Shown here: positions 6,675-14,619 of the stretch, piece after piece | Layout: each line of letters begins with the position of its first letter | How positions within the stretch are numbered: the stretch's first letter is position 1 | Source: Aestuariibius violaceus | Lineage (GTDB): Bacteria; Pseudomonadota; Alphaproteobacteria; Rhodobacterales; Rhodobacteraceae | Direction: 5' to 3' | DNA length: 16,828 nt | NCBI RefSeq assembly: GCF_040779325.2 | Contig: NZ_JBFONT020000021.1 | Coordinates: 1 to 16,828, forward strand | Program-made: the position numbers and the translations under genes | Notes under the pieces: generated by a model | The model's input: only the letters and a program-made list of their open reading frames with translations | Database searches by the model: none | Told to the model about the DNA's origin: nothing

Positions 6675-6842
6675 AAATATCCTCTTCTAGCATCAGGTCT
6701 CAACTTTTAGTTGCTCCATGCTACAGCCAATTTTTTGCCTTAAATCCGAGCTAATATTTAGATCAGGTTGATTCTTATAAGGAATTGATATTTCTTACAC
6801 ACTTATTCTTTTTTGAGATCCTACATTAGAAACAACGGCCAT
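6675..6842 (+). other. AT-rich region upstream of the AraC-family gene
   Basis: A noticeably AT-rich stretch between the IS6 end and the regulator, with runs such as TTTTTTG near 6731 and TAATATTTAG near 6752. Several weak -10-like hexamers are present, but no well-spaced promoter pair, so only a general promoter-bearing region is called. The base composition differs sharply from the GC-rich flanks and may mark an insertion boundary. Confidence 0.4.
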
Positions 6843-7802
6843 ATGACGTTCTTTAAGCAAATCTCTTGGAATGCCGCAGATGCCAATCACCTAGTCTTGC
6901 CGGATGCGCAAGGACAGATGACATTCCAGGCGTTTCAAGGCGGTGCCATGTTGACGACCTCATCGATAGAGGTGTCCGAGCCCACTGAGATCGCCTTCCC
7001 GCATGACGTCAGCAACATTCATATCTCTGCCCAGTACTTCCTGTCCGGGGAAGCCGAAATCGTGATGGGCAACGGGGCACGGGCCCATTGGGCTCCAGAT
7101 GGGGCTTCGGTCATTCGCAGCGATACACCCGGTTTTCGGCTACGGTTAAAGGTGGGGCAGACTCTACGTCATGTCTGTGTCGGCATCTGCCGCAACGCAC
7201 TGATGCCCCAGTTGACCGGAGCGCTGTCGCCTCGATTGGAGGCGACGCTGAAGGTCGGCTCCGCCATCGATATCGCGGTGCCAGTACCGCCAGATCGGGC
7301 GGTTCGCGAAACGGCGCAGGAGCTATATCGCCAGCATCTTGTGCAGGGTATCGGACGGATGAAGGCCGAAAGCCTTGCACTCGGCTTTTATGCCGAGATG
7401 CTGGGCCGCTTCAGTGGTCTCGACCCTCGCGATCCGGTCTCTTCACACACAAATGGATCAAAGATAGAGCCCTGGCAGGCCAAAGCCATTCATGCCTTGA
7501 AAGCCGAGCTGGACCGAAGTCCGTGGGTCACCTTTGCTCCGGGGGAAATGTTCGAGCGCTATGCTATGGGTGATCAGATGGCGCGCAGGGTGTTTCAGGC
7601 AGAGTTCGGCGTATCGATGGCAAGTTACATGCGCTCTATGACCCTACTGCACGCCCGGCACGCTTTGATGACCGGCACTGTTTCGGTCAAGCAGGTCAGC
7701 TTCGACAGTGGCTATACCCATACGGGCAATTTTACCCGCGCCTATCGGCAGGAATTTGGCGAGAACCCAAGTGAGACGCGGCGACGTAATTCGCGCCACT
7801 GA
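6843..7802 (+). CDS. AraC-family transcriptional regulator
   Basis: A 319-residue regulator. The C-terminal ~100 residues are the double helix-turn-helix AraC domain. The first unit is around APGEMFERYAMGDQMARRVFQ, and the second is SVKQVSFDSGYTHTGNFTRAYRQEFGENPSE, which has the family hallmark of GY followed by F.R.F/Y...G..P. The N-terminal ~200 residues form a ligand or dimerisation domain without clear identity. ATG 6843 is chosen; it has no strong ribosome site, and an in-frame TTG at 6813 is a possible alternative. It sits in the same direction as the autotransporter gene, with 322 bp between them, so it may regulate that gene, itself, or a distant target. Confidence 0.88.
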   Translation: MTFFKQISWNAADANHLVLPDAQGQMTFQAFQGGAMLTTSSIEVSEPTEIAFPHDVSNIHISAQYFLSGEAEIVMGNGARAHWAPDGASVIRSDTPGFRLRLKVGQTLRHVCVGICRNALMPQLTGALSPRLEATLKVGSAIDIAVPVPPDRAVRETAQELYRQHLVQGIGRMKAESLALGFYAEMLGRFSGLDPRDPVSSHTNGSKIEPWQAKAIHALKAELDRSPWVTFAPGEMFERYAMGDQMARRVFQAEFGVSMASYMRSMTLLHARHALMTGTVSVKQVSFDSGYTHTGNFTRAYRQEFGENPSETRRRNSRH

Positions 7803-8124
7803 TATGTCTCGTCTTTCCGGCGCTGATGCAGGTTCGCAACATCGCAAAGCAAAGCGCCAAGACCTCCCCTCAAATGATAAATCCCGGCCGAGATGATAAG
7901 TCTTAACGCTGGATTAGGCACTGCGATCTGGCTGATGTTCGATGCGTCTGAGAACCTCCGATGCATCAAGGCCGCATCGGTAAGATGCCGGATTAGGGAC
8001 GACTCTCCCGGGGATTAAACCTCTCCGCCGTAGGCACTGGCCATAGAGTTGCCCCGCACCTGCGGGGCGTTTGAGGAATGATGTCACCTTGGGTGGCAAT
8101 GCGCTTGCGATGGGAAGACCACGA
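7803..8124 (+). promoter_or_regulatory. Intergenic region with two hairpins before the autotransporter gene
   Basis: No gene is seen in these 322 bp. CCGATGC (7958-7964) and GCATCGG (7974-7980) form a perfect 7-bp inverted repeat, with related GATGC words nearby (7941, 7961). GCCCCGCA/TGCGGGGC (8051-8068) is a perfect 8-bp hairpin followed by GTTTG. It may end the regulator transcript or lie in the 5' UTR of the autotransporter gene, whose start is 57 bp further on. The GATGC cluster is a candidate AraC-type binding area (inference). Confidence 0.4.
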
Positions 8125-11100
8125 ATGTCCAATTTACAGTTTCACGACAATACAGTCAGGACTATCGTGGCCGCCGCTGATGAGGCGCACAGGCCCCGCT
8201 TGAGTCGGGTCACACAGCAGTGCGTCACCGTGATCGTAGCGACCGTCATGGCCTTATTTTTGCAAAGTGCCTCAGTACAGGCGCAAGCGCAGGATCTGAA
8301 CGGGTCTTGCCCGGCTCAATTTGGACAAGCCAATACTTCTGAAACCGCAAGTAATGGTGGCCTCGCTTTTGGCTTGACAGAAAATGGTGATTGTCGGGTC
8401 AACAGCACAGTAGTTGGCGGGGCGGTTTTTTACCGCCTGACGCACTTTGATATTGTTGGGTTCCCGGGGTTCTTCAGCTTTCCCGTCACCTGCGCAGGGG
8501 GAAGCCGGACTGTCCCGTACGGCGAAACCAGAACATGTTCGGGCACACGGAATGCATTTGGCTTTACGTACAATGTGAATTTCACGGTTTCGGCCACGCG
8601 GACCTCAAATGGAAATGGCACCGACAGGGTTACCGTGAGCACTGGGCCATCAACCTATTCCCGAACGGCCATCGTTCCGAACCTGACGGTAACAGCGCCT
8701 GCGTCTGTGGCCGCTGGCGAGAGGTTCGTGGTTACCCTGACATCTGATCAACCGATCGATGACTCAAGTATAGGAATAGGTACTGCCACCCTACGTGATA
8801 TCAACTTAGTGCCCATCAATAGTACTACCTCGATCAGTATTGGGAACAACAGGCCCGTGCGGATTTCAGCCACAGAATACACAATCACCTTTTTTGTATC
8901 GGGGGGGACCGGGACCGTTCGGCCTCAGATCTTTGGCGAGCGCATCAGAACAACCGCAGGAGCAAGCGGCGCCGGGACCATTGAAGGGCCTGACATATTG
9001 GTCGATGGTGTCCGGCCGACGCCGGTCTTGTCCGGCCTTGCCCCCCTCATTGGCGTCGCAGGCGAAGGGGTGACCGTCGATTTTGGCGAGGAGGTTACGG
9101 GTTTTGCCTTAAGTGATCTGGATCTTGAAAATCTGAGGGCATCGGGACTTGCCACCACGGACAACCAAACCTTCACCTTCGACGTGGTTCCGATCGCGGA
9201 CGGTCCAGTTCGGATCGCGCTACCATCTGATGTGGTGACGGACGCTGTTGGCAACCAGAACGCAGCTGGCAATATATTAACCAGCACAGCCGACGCGACA
9301 CCGCCAGAGTTCAGCCTTGCCGACGTTGTCGCAGCGTCCGACGTGGGTCAATTTACGGCCATCTTCACCGCCACGCCCGGGGCCGTTGCCTCGACTGCAC
9401 CCACTGCCGGTTCGGTCACGCCAGCCAATGCCACAATAGATGCGATTGACCGCAACGGTGCCGATCTATCGGTGACGTTCATCCCGGCAAACTCTTCGGA
9501 TGCGGTCTCTCTTTCGATCAACGCGGGGCTGCTGGACGAACCGAGCGGCAATCAAAGCGTGGCGCAGGGGCCCTTTGACCTTGGGGTGTTCGACGTGACT
9601 GGTCCGGACATCGTGCTTGCATCTGCCATAACCGAGCTGGGACCTGCCGGTGGCACGGTGACCGCGACATTCTCGGAAGACGTCACAGGGTTCGAGATTG
9701 CGGATCTGGATATCACCAATGGACAAGCGTCAGACCTGACCGGTGGCCCACGTGCATTTAGCTTCACCGTGGTACCTGATGCGACAGGCCCCATGACACT
9801 TCTCCTGCCCGCAGGCAGTGCGACGGACCCAAGCAGAAATCCCAATGTGGTTTCCAACACCTTAGTCCTGCAATCTGACCTCTCTGCGCCAACCGCGGCC
9901 ATCGCCGACTTCACCGGCGCGCTGAACGGTCCGCAAACGGCAGTGATCACGCTGTCGGATACGACGACCGACTTTGCGCTGGATGATCTGGTGTTGACCA
10001 ATGCGACCGCCGTGCTGACCGGCTCTGGCGCGAGCTACACCGCTGTGCTGACGCCTATCACGGACGGTCCTGTGGCGCTTTCGGTGGCTGCGGCTGCGTT
10101 CACCGACGCGGCGGGCAATCCGAGCGTGGCCTCCAATGAGGTCACATCGACCGCAGATCTCACAGCGCCGACTCCGACGATCACCTATATTGGGTATGAC
10201 AGTGTCGCGCCCTTCACCGCGGTCGTCACGTTTGACGAAGATGTGATGGGGTTCGACGTCAGCGACATTACCGCGGTGTCTGCGACATTGTCTGCGTTTG
10301 CGGCGACCACGCCGGGGCGCGTGTTCACTGTCACGGTCACTGGTGGTGATATATTGTCCCCGCCGAGCATTGCTGTTCCAGCCGACGCGGCAGCTGACCT
10401 TGCGGGCAACCTCAGCGTTGCAGCCGTTGAGGCCACCCCACCGCCGCCGGACGGCGACGCACCGGCGGTTTCAATCACTGGCGTGCCGGATAGCTTTTCG
10501 GCGCCGATGACAACCACGATCACATTTGACTGGGGCGAGCCTGTCGGCGGATTTGATCTGGCCGACATTACAGTGACGGGCGGAACGCTAAGCGCGATCA
10601 GCGGCGGCCCTGATGTCTACACCGCCGAACTGGCCGTGGATGGCGACACTGACGTGACAGTATCCGTTGCCGCTGCTGCAGCTCTTGACAGCACCGGCAC
10701 GGCTTCGGCCGCGGCGTCGGTTACCGGCATGTTTGCGTCAGGCTCGGTCGCGGAAGAGGTGATCCGCGAGTTTATGGCAGCGCGCGCGGCTGCCCTGATT
10801 GCGGCGCAGCCTGGTTTGGCAGAGTTGCTGGGCAAGAGTGATCTAAACGGTAACATCCTCGTAACACGCGGCGCTGGTACGGTGCAGATCCACACGGGGA
10901 GCGAAAGACCGGTTTGGGCCGCCCTGGATGCAAATTGGTCAGACCTGGACGGGTTCGAAACCGCCTATACCAAACTCAGCTTCGGTGCTCATACGTATCT
11001 GCAAGACGAGACTCTTTTGGGGATGATGCTTCAGCTTGATCATGCTGTCTCTAACGAAGGGCTCGCTGAAGTCGAAGGCACGGGTTGGCTGGTCGGCCCG

Positions 11101-11622
11101 TATTTCGTGGCGCGCTATGGCGGGATCGATGTCGACGCCCGGCTTCTGTGGGGGCGCACAAGCAACGAGATCAGTCCCATTGGCACCTATAGCGACACTT
11201 TCGCAACCGAGCGTGCGCTTGCTATGGTGAACCTGTCGGGCGAGATCGAGGCAGGCACTGCAACACTGCGCCCGCTGGTCGGATGGGCATATGTTGAGGA
11301 CCGCTCGGAGGCCTATATCGATGAATTGTCCAATCCCGTCGCGGCACAGCGCGTTCGCCTTGGCCAGTTGGAGGCTGCGTTGGACTGGACGATGCCCGTC
11401 GGTGCTGCGGGTATCGAGTTTTCTGGCGGGGTCGCCGGGCTGTTTACAAGCGAGGATGGCGGCAACGGTTCTGTCGAAGGTACGCGCGGGCGCATAGATA
11501 TGGGCTTGCGCAGGCAGGGAACTGGACCTTTTGATTTTGATATCGGTGTTTACGCAGATGGTCTTGGACAATCAGAGTTCGAAGCCTATGGCGCCGAGCT
11601 GAGCTTCGCGTGGCAGTTTTAG
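8125..11622 (+). CDS. Predicted autotransporter with bacterial Ig-like repeats
   Basis: A 1165-residue predicted surface protein. ATG 8125 is chosen because GGAAGA lies ~7 nt upstream; in-frame starts at 8110 and 8071 (TTG) also exist. The N-terminus is long and polar, then hydrophobic at 33-48, with a likely cleavage near AQAQA (53-55), like the extended signals of autotransporters. Residues ~58-300 are a beta-rich domain with four Cys near its start. Residues ~315-870 hold about six Ig-like repeats of 78-100 residues, with cores such as EEVTGFALSDLDL, EDVTGFEIADLDI and EDVMGFDVSDITA, and closings like TDAAGNPS. Residues ~920-1165 look like an outer-membrane barrel ending in SFAWQF, with the terminal Phe expected for barrel insertion. 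A role in adhesion or surface interaction is inferred. The barrel call rests on alternating strands and the C-terminal Phe. Confidence 0.75.
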   Translation: MSNLQFHDNTVRTIVAAADEAHRPRLSRVTQQCVTVIVATVMALFLQSASVQAQAQDLNGSCPAQFGQANTSETASNGGLAFGLTENGDCRVNSTVVGGAVFYRLTHFDIVGFPGFFSFPVTCAGGSRTVPYGETRTCSGTRNAFGFTYNVNFTVSATRTSNGNGTDRVTVSTGPSTYSRTAIVPNLTVTAPASVAAGERFVVTLTSDQPIDDSSIGIGTATLRDINLVPINSTTSISIGNNRPVRISATEYTITFFVSGGTGTVRPQIFGERIRTTAGASGAGTIEGPDILVDGVRPTPVLSGLAPLIGVAGEGVTVDFGEEVTGFALSDLDLENLRASGLATTDNQTFTFDVVPIADGPVRIALPSDVVTDAVGNQNAAGNILTSTADATPPEFSLADVVAASDVGQFTAIFTATPGAVASTAPTAGSVTPANATIDAIDRNGADLSVTFIPANSSDAVSLSINAGLLDEPSGNQSVAQGPFDLGVFDVTGPDIVLASAITELGPAGGTVTATFSEDVTGFEIADLDITNGQASDLTGGPRAFSFTVVPDATGPMTLLLPAGSATDPSRNPNVVSNTLVLQSDLSAPTAAIADFTGALNGPQTAVITLSDTTTDFALDDLVLTNATAVLTGSGASYTAVLTPITDGPVALSVAAAAFTDAAGNPSVASNEVTSTADLTAPTPTITYIGYDSVAPFTAVVTFDEDVMGFDVSDITAVSATLSAFAATTPGRVFTVTVTGGDILSPPSIAVPADAAADLAGNLSVAAVEATPPPPDGDAPAVSITGVPDSFSAPMTTTITFDWGEPVGGFDLADITVTGGTLSAISGGPDVYTAELAVDGDTDVTVSVAAAAALDSTGTASAAASVTGMFASGSVAEEVIREFMAARAAALIAAQPGLAELLGKSDLNGNILVTRGAGTVQIHTGSERPVWAALDANWSDLDGFETAYTKLSFGAHTYLQDETLLGMMLQLDHAVSNEGLAEVEGTGWLVGPYFVARYGGIDVDARLLWGRTSNEISPIGTYSDTFATERALAMVNLSGEIEAGTATLRPLVGWAYVEDRSEAYIDELSNPVAAQRVRLGQLEAALDWTMPVGAAGIEFSGGVAGLFTSEDGGNGSVEGTRGRIDMGLRRQGTGPFDFDIGVYADGLGQSEFEAYGAELSFAWQF

Positions 11623-11885
11623 TCGGGCGAGATATGGGGCTCTTCTCATTTGGGCGATGCCAAGCTGTGCCGGAGTAATCTTTCAAGAATAGATCGCACG
11701 TAGCAGTAAAGAGCTTTTTCGATCAATACTTTCGGCGTCAACTCCAGTTTTCAGTGCGAGTGCCTCGGCAAATCACTCCAGAAGGGCTTGGCTGGGCAGC
11801 TCACTAGAAAGAAGCCCTTCTGGAAAAAAACGAACACGTTGGCTGCAGTTCTTCCAGATGCAACAAGGCCGCGCGCAATTTTAGC
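11623..11885. other. Intergenic region with a long perfect inverted repeat
   Basis: No gene is seen. CCAGAAGGGCTT (11778-11789) and AAGCCCTTCTGG (11812-11823) form a 12-bp perfect inverted repeat around a 22-nt loop, followed by seven A. No T-tract follows on either strand, so it is not a standard terminator. It may be a scar or end of a mobile element, since IS remnants begin just downstream. Confidence 0.55.
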
Positions 11886-12226
11886 TGTTTGGTCTCACGT
11901 TTTGATGGTGTTATCCTTTCGTTGGAATGGAAGGAAGCATTATGGGACAAGTTCGTCATGGGAGCGCGACGATCCCGCACGCGATCAGAGCAACGATACA
12001 GCGATCGCAAGCTTCGATCGCGGAGCTGAGCCGGGAGATTGGGATCAATCTCAAGACGGTTGCTAAATGGCGGAAGCGCAAAACGGTTGAGGATCAGAGG
12101 ATCGGACCGAAAGAACCGCGCTCAGCCACTTCGCCGACTTCTTGGATCCGTATAACTTCGCACGTCGCCTGAAGACACTGAGCGGTCTCATACCTTACGA
12201 ATACATCTGCAAAATCTGGACTTCGC
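11886..12226 (+). pseudogene. IS481-family transposase remnant, internally deleted
   Basis: Two ends of one IS481-type transposase are joined with the middle missing. The ATG at 11942 follows TGGAAGGAAG and opens MGQVRHGSATIPHAIRATI, with a helix-turn-helix (SIAELSREIGINLKTVAKWRKR) and GPKEPRS. At about 12115-12123 this meets, in another frame, the family C-terminus: FADFLDPYNFARRLKTL, then GLIPYEYICKIWTS. The DDE catalytic core between them is gone, so the product is inactive. The upstream end near 11886 begins TGTTTGG, and IS481-type ends begin TGT, but the exact edge is a guess. Confidence 0.82.
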
Positions 12227-12406
12227 CAAGTGGATTGGCACGACATCGCGCCGGGCAAGCCCATGCAGAACGGCTTCGTGGAAAGCTTTAATGGCAGCTT
12301 GCGGGACGAGTGCCCGAACGAGCACCTGTTCCCAAACCTGAGCCACGCTTGCCATTTGATTGCGGCATGGCGCGGCGACTATAATCACCACCGCCCGCCC
12401 GCTTAA
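12227..12406 (+). pseudogene. IS3-family OrfB transposase C-terminal fragment
   Basis: Sixty codons of the C-terminal end of an IS3-type OrfB transposase: QVDWHDIAPGKPMQNGFVES (the final Glu here is the third catalytic residue), then FNGSLRDECPNEHLF, HLIAAWRGDYNHHRP, and a premature end PPA-stop. The usual ending after the HHRP block is lost. It starts within a few bases of where the IS481 fragment stops, so one element was inserted into, or recombined with, the other. It has no start codon of its own. Confidence 0.85.
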
Positions 12407-12653
12407 CCCTTCTTCAATGTATTTCTGAAACCGCGCCCGAAGCGCCAATGGCAATGGTGCTGACATGACCCTTCCTCCCAAACAGGAGGAATCACAAATC
12501 AGTCCTCAGGGGAAGCCCACACGATTCAAGTTCAAACCGAAACGCTCTAAGCAGAGCTTACCAATAAACGCGGTTTCCAAGGCGAGCAGGTCAGGTTCGA
12601 GAGAGCCGTTTGACCAGCAATGCCGCCCGGGTCCGGACGGTCGAGTTGCGGCC
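12407..12653. other. Spacer between IS remnants and the PD40 gene
   Basis: No supported gene. A short open frame at 12465 has no family signature or convincing composition. TTCCTCC (12472-12478) and GGAGGAA (12485-12491) form a 7-bp hairpin with a 6-nt loop. The stretch may be further IS debris, but I cannot assign it. Confidence 0.4.
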
Positions 12654-13577
12654 CTATTCTTGACCTATTCGGTCGACGACGCCCCGCTCGTTCTCCGAAG
12701 GAAACTCGTCCACTAATCGGTCTACCACGGTCGATGAAACCCAGCGAATATCCTTGTCGCTTGTGAACATAAATTCGGTCCCATCCAAACTCATGGCTGG
12801 ACACAGTTCGTGCGCTGTCGTGTTGATCGAGTTATCAAATGGTATGGGTTGAGACCATTGGTCATCATCAAGAGCAACGCTTAAGTAAAGATCACCCCGA
12901 CCTCGGCCACCGGATCGGGTGGAGGCAAAGATCAGATATCGCCCGCCCGGATCAATGAATGGATCGGCCTCGTACCCAATTGTGTTTATCCCTTCTGGGA
13001 ACGGCACGGGTTCATCAAATCCAACTTTGTTCTTGTGAGCGCGATAAATATCGTAGTCGCCGCGCTGTGTCTTTTCGCGGTCGGAAGCGAAGACAAGATC
13101 GCCCTCGCTTGTGAACGAGGTATAGTATTCGTTGCCAGGGCTATTCACCGGGTCGTCCAGAAGAACAGGTTCGCTCCATTCGTCGTCGAGCTCTAGTTGA
13201 AGATAACCTATGTCCGCATGACCATTGACCCGGGTAGTGAAGTAAAGTCGCGTCTCATCTTTTGAAAGGTAAGGATCTTGGGCGCTGTACTCCGGGCTGC
13301 CGAGAATGTGGATAGGCCCAACCCAGTTGTTACCGTCCCAAGAGTACGAAACGATCGATTGCCAATCGCCATGTTCGATGCCGACGTAGGCAGTCCGACC
13401 ATCTCGCGTGAGAGTTGAACAAAACTCATGTCGGTCGGGGAGTGAAATCGATCCCCGGCCGAGGATCGAGGGCTGGGCTGGCGCCTCAAGACCCGTCGTC
13501 GACAATTGCGAAGCAATACCTATCGCCGAAACTACTCCTAGCACGCCGAGCATTTTCGCGTTCCGGTAGCTTGGCAT
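12654..13577 (-). CDS. Secreted PD40/TolB-like beta-propeller protein
   Basis: A 307-residue protein with WD40-like (PD40) propeller blades. The ATG at 13577 has an excellent ribosome site (AGGAGG, 5 nt away). The N-terminus MPSYRNAKMLGVLGVVSAIG looks like a signal peptide ending near APAQP. Blade motifs repeat: DPYLSKDETRLYFTTR, YTSFTSEGDLVFASDR, ADPFIDPGGRYLIFASTRSGG and LCPAMSLDGTEFMFTSD. Each has the D/S-x-DG-x-x-hydrophobic-F-x-S pattern of this family. Such proteins are usually periplasmic binding or scaffold modules. It lies 19 bp after the truncated amidohydrolase gene on the same strand, so the two once formed an operon. The last ~15 residues (ENERGVVDRIGQE) look unlike a propeller and border IS debris, so the original C-terminus may have been replaced. 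Confidence 0.85.
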   Translation of the reverse strand: MPSYRNAKMLGVLGVVSAIGIASQLSTTGLEAPAQPSILGRGSISLPDRHEFCSTLTRDGRTAYVGIEHGDWQSIVSYSWDGNNWVGPIHILGSPEYSAQDPYLSKDETRLYFTTRVNGHADIGYLQLELDDEWSEPVLLDDPVNSPGNEYYTSFTSEGDLVFASDREKTQRGDYDIYRAHKNKVGFDEPVPFPEGINTIGYEADPFIDPGGRYLIFASTRSGGRGRGDLYLSVALDDDQWSQPIPFDNSINTTAHELCPAMSLDGTEFMFTSDKDIRWVSSTVVDRLVDEFPSENERGVVDRIGQE

Positions 13578-13596
13578 ATATCCCTCCTTTCCTAGT

Positions 13597-13968
13597 TCAC
13601 CGATCGCCAACCTGACCCTCTACATCCGCGATCAAGGCAGCGGGATCGAAACCCACGCCGTCTTTAAACACCAGGCGCACATTTCGGATAATCGATGGAT
13701 CGTCCGTCAGATCACCTTCCAGCACGACGAGATCCGCTGCAAGCCCGGGCGTGATACGTCCGACTTCGTGTGAGATACCGAGCGCATCTGCTCCATTTGA
13801 CGTCACTATCTGTATGGCTTGTGGAACAGCAAACCCGGCCTCAACCAACAATTCAAAGCCTCGCTGATCACCATAACCCGGAAGCACATGTCGGCCCGTA
13901 TCGGGACCAGCAACAAGGCGTCCGCCAGCTTCTTGGGCGGGCCGCGCTGCAGCATAAGCGGTGACCGG
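13597..13968 (-). pseudogene. Amidohydrolase C-terminal fragment, 5' end lost
   Basis: The last ~120 codons of a metal-dependent amidohydrolase of the imidazolonepropionase-like type. Readable blocks are AGGRLVAGPDTGRHVLPGYG (the Asp in GPDTG is the family's metal-ligand position), then RGFELLVEAGFAVPQAIQIV, SNGADALGISHEVGRITPG and ADLVVLEGDLTDDPSIIRNV with VFKDG. In the same frame an in-frame TGA lies at 13969-13971, and nothing upstream resembles the missing ~300 residues with the N-terminal His-rich metal site. A GTG at 13887 could start a short product, but it would lack the active site. The break coincides with an inverted repeat at 13955-13982. Confidence 0.85.
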
Positions 13969-13982
13969 TCAAGGTCCGCTTA
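13955..13982. repeat. Inverted repeat at the amidohydrolase break
   Basis: TAAGCGG (13955-13961) and CCGCTTA (13976-13982) are perfect inverted copies, and the 14-bp interval between them contains the 8-bp palindrome GACCGGTC (13963-13970). It sits exactly where amidohydrolase homology ends, so it may be a deletion or excision scar, or a recombination site. This is inference from position. Confidence 0.5.
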
Positions 13983-14064
13983 GGGCCGTATACTCGATGC
14001 GCTACCTCACCATGTGTCAGCAGATGCTGTGACGCCTCCAAGGTCTGCAAGGAGCCCAGAGCGC

Positions 14065-14511
14065 ATGATCACCGCCCACCTGCCGTCAGGCTACGTTCTG
14101 GAACGCCTATGGCCCGCCGCGCCACTTGTCCTGCCCGCCGCCCTCATCGGCGGCACCATGACCGATCTCGACCTGATCTGGTGCTATCTTGTCGACGACC
14201 GGGCGATTCATCACCACCGCTATTGAGTCCACATGCCGCCCTCTGGGCCATGATTGCCGCCGTCACACTGCCCCTCACGGCCCTCCTCGCCCGCCACGAC
14301 CCATTGCAGCGCTCGTCTTCTTCATAGCCCTCCTACTGCACATCTGCCGTGACAAGCGCTCGGCGTCGTGCTCTGGCACTGGACGTGGTCCGACCTGATG
14401 GCCCATCTCGTCACCGTACCCGCCCGGCACGGCCAAAGGGTGGTAAATTTCGTCCGGTATCCGGTGTTCGCGATCAAACTCGCCATCTGGGCCGCGGCCC
14501 TGACGCTCTGA
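14065..14511 (+). pseudogene. YdjM/DUF457-type membrane-bound metal-dependent hydrolase, degenerate
   Basis: The family can be followed across four frames. Frame 1 (ATG 14065, AGGAG upstream) gives MITAHLPSGYVLERLWP, IGGTMTDLDLIW and DDRAIHHHRY, then a TGA (14224-14226) where Trp is expected. Next comes AALWAMIAAVTLPLTALLAR in a second frame, IAALVFFIALLLHICRD in a third, and GVVLWHWTWSDLMAHLVTVP with NFVRYPVFAIKLAIWAAALTL-stop in a fourth. That is at least one nonsense change and three frameshifts. The His-rich N-terminus and the membrane segments are the family hallmarks. The gene is dead but recognisable, so decay is fairly recent. It lies convergent to the ABC exporter. Confidence 0.88.
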
Positions 14512-14545
14512 CGCAGACCACGACCCCCTTGGCGGGCGTCCCTCC

Positions 14546-14600
14546 ATATTTGGGTCGGAAATATCCTCTGGGGAGCGCGAGGGGGCAGACAGCCCCCTCG
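14546..14600. repeat. Palindromic region between convergent genes (possible bidirectional terminator)
   Basis: Two inverted repeats lie in tandem. ATATTT-GGGTCGG-AAATAT occupies 14546-14564. A perfect 9-bp stem CGAGGGGGC/GCCCCCTCG with loop AGACA occupies 14578-14600. The region ends 19 bp before the stop codon of the ABC exporter and follows the end of the DUF457 pseudogene, so it could stop transcription from both sides, although no T-tract is present. From memory, similar GGAAATATCC plus G-rich hairpin units recur at gene ends in Rhodobacterales; this is unverified. Confidence 0.5.
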
Positions 14601-14619
14601 GTCCGTCGTCAGCCATCCC

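Noticed and set aside
12465..12716. Plus-strand 83-codon frame after the IS3 fragment
   Set aside because: It is basic and low in hydrophobic pattern, with no motif, and it overlaps the end of the PD40 gene on the other strand. It is more likely IS debris.
13868..14050. Minus-strand frame starting MQTLEASQHLLTHGEV
   Set aside because: The first ~28 residues look protein-like, but the frame then runs antisense to, and out of frame with, the amidohydrolase fragment. No family is recognised and no ribosome site is seen.
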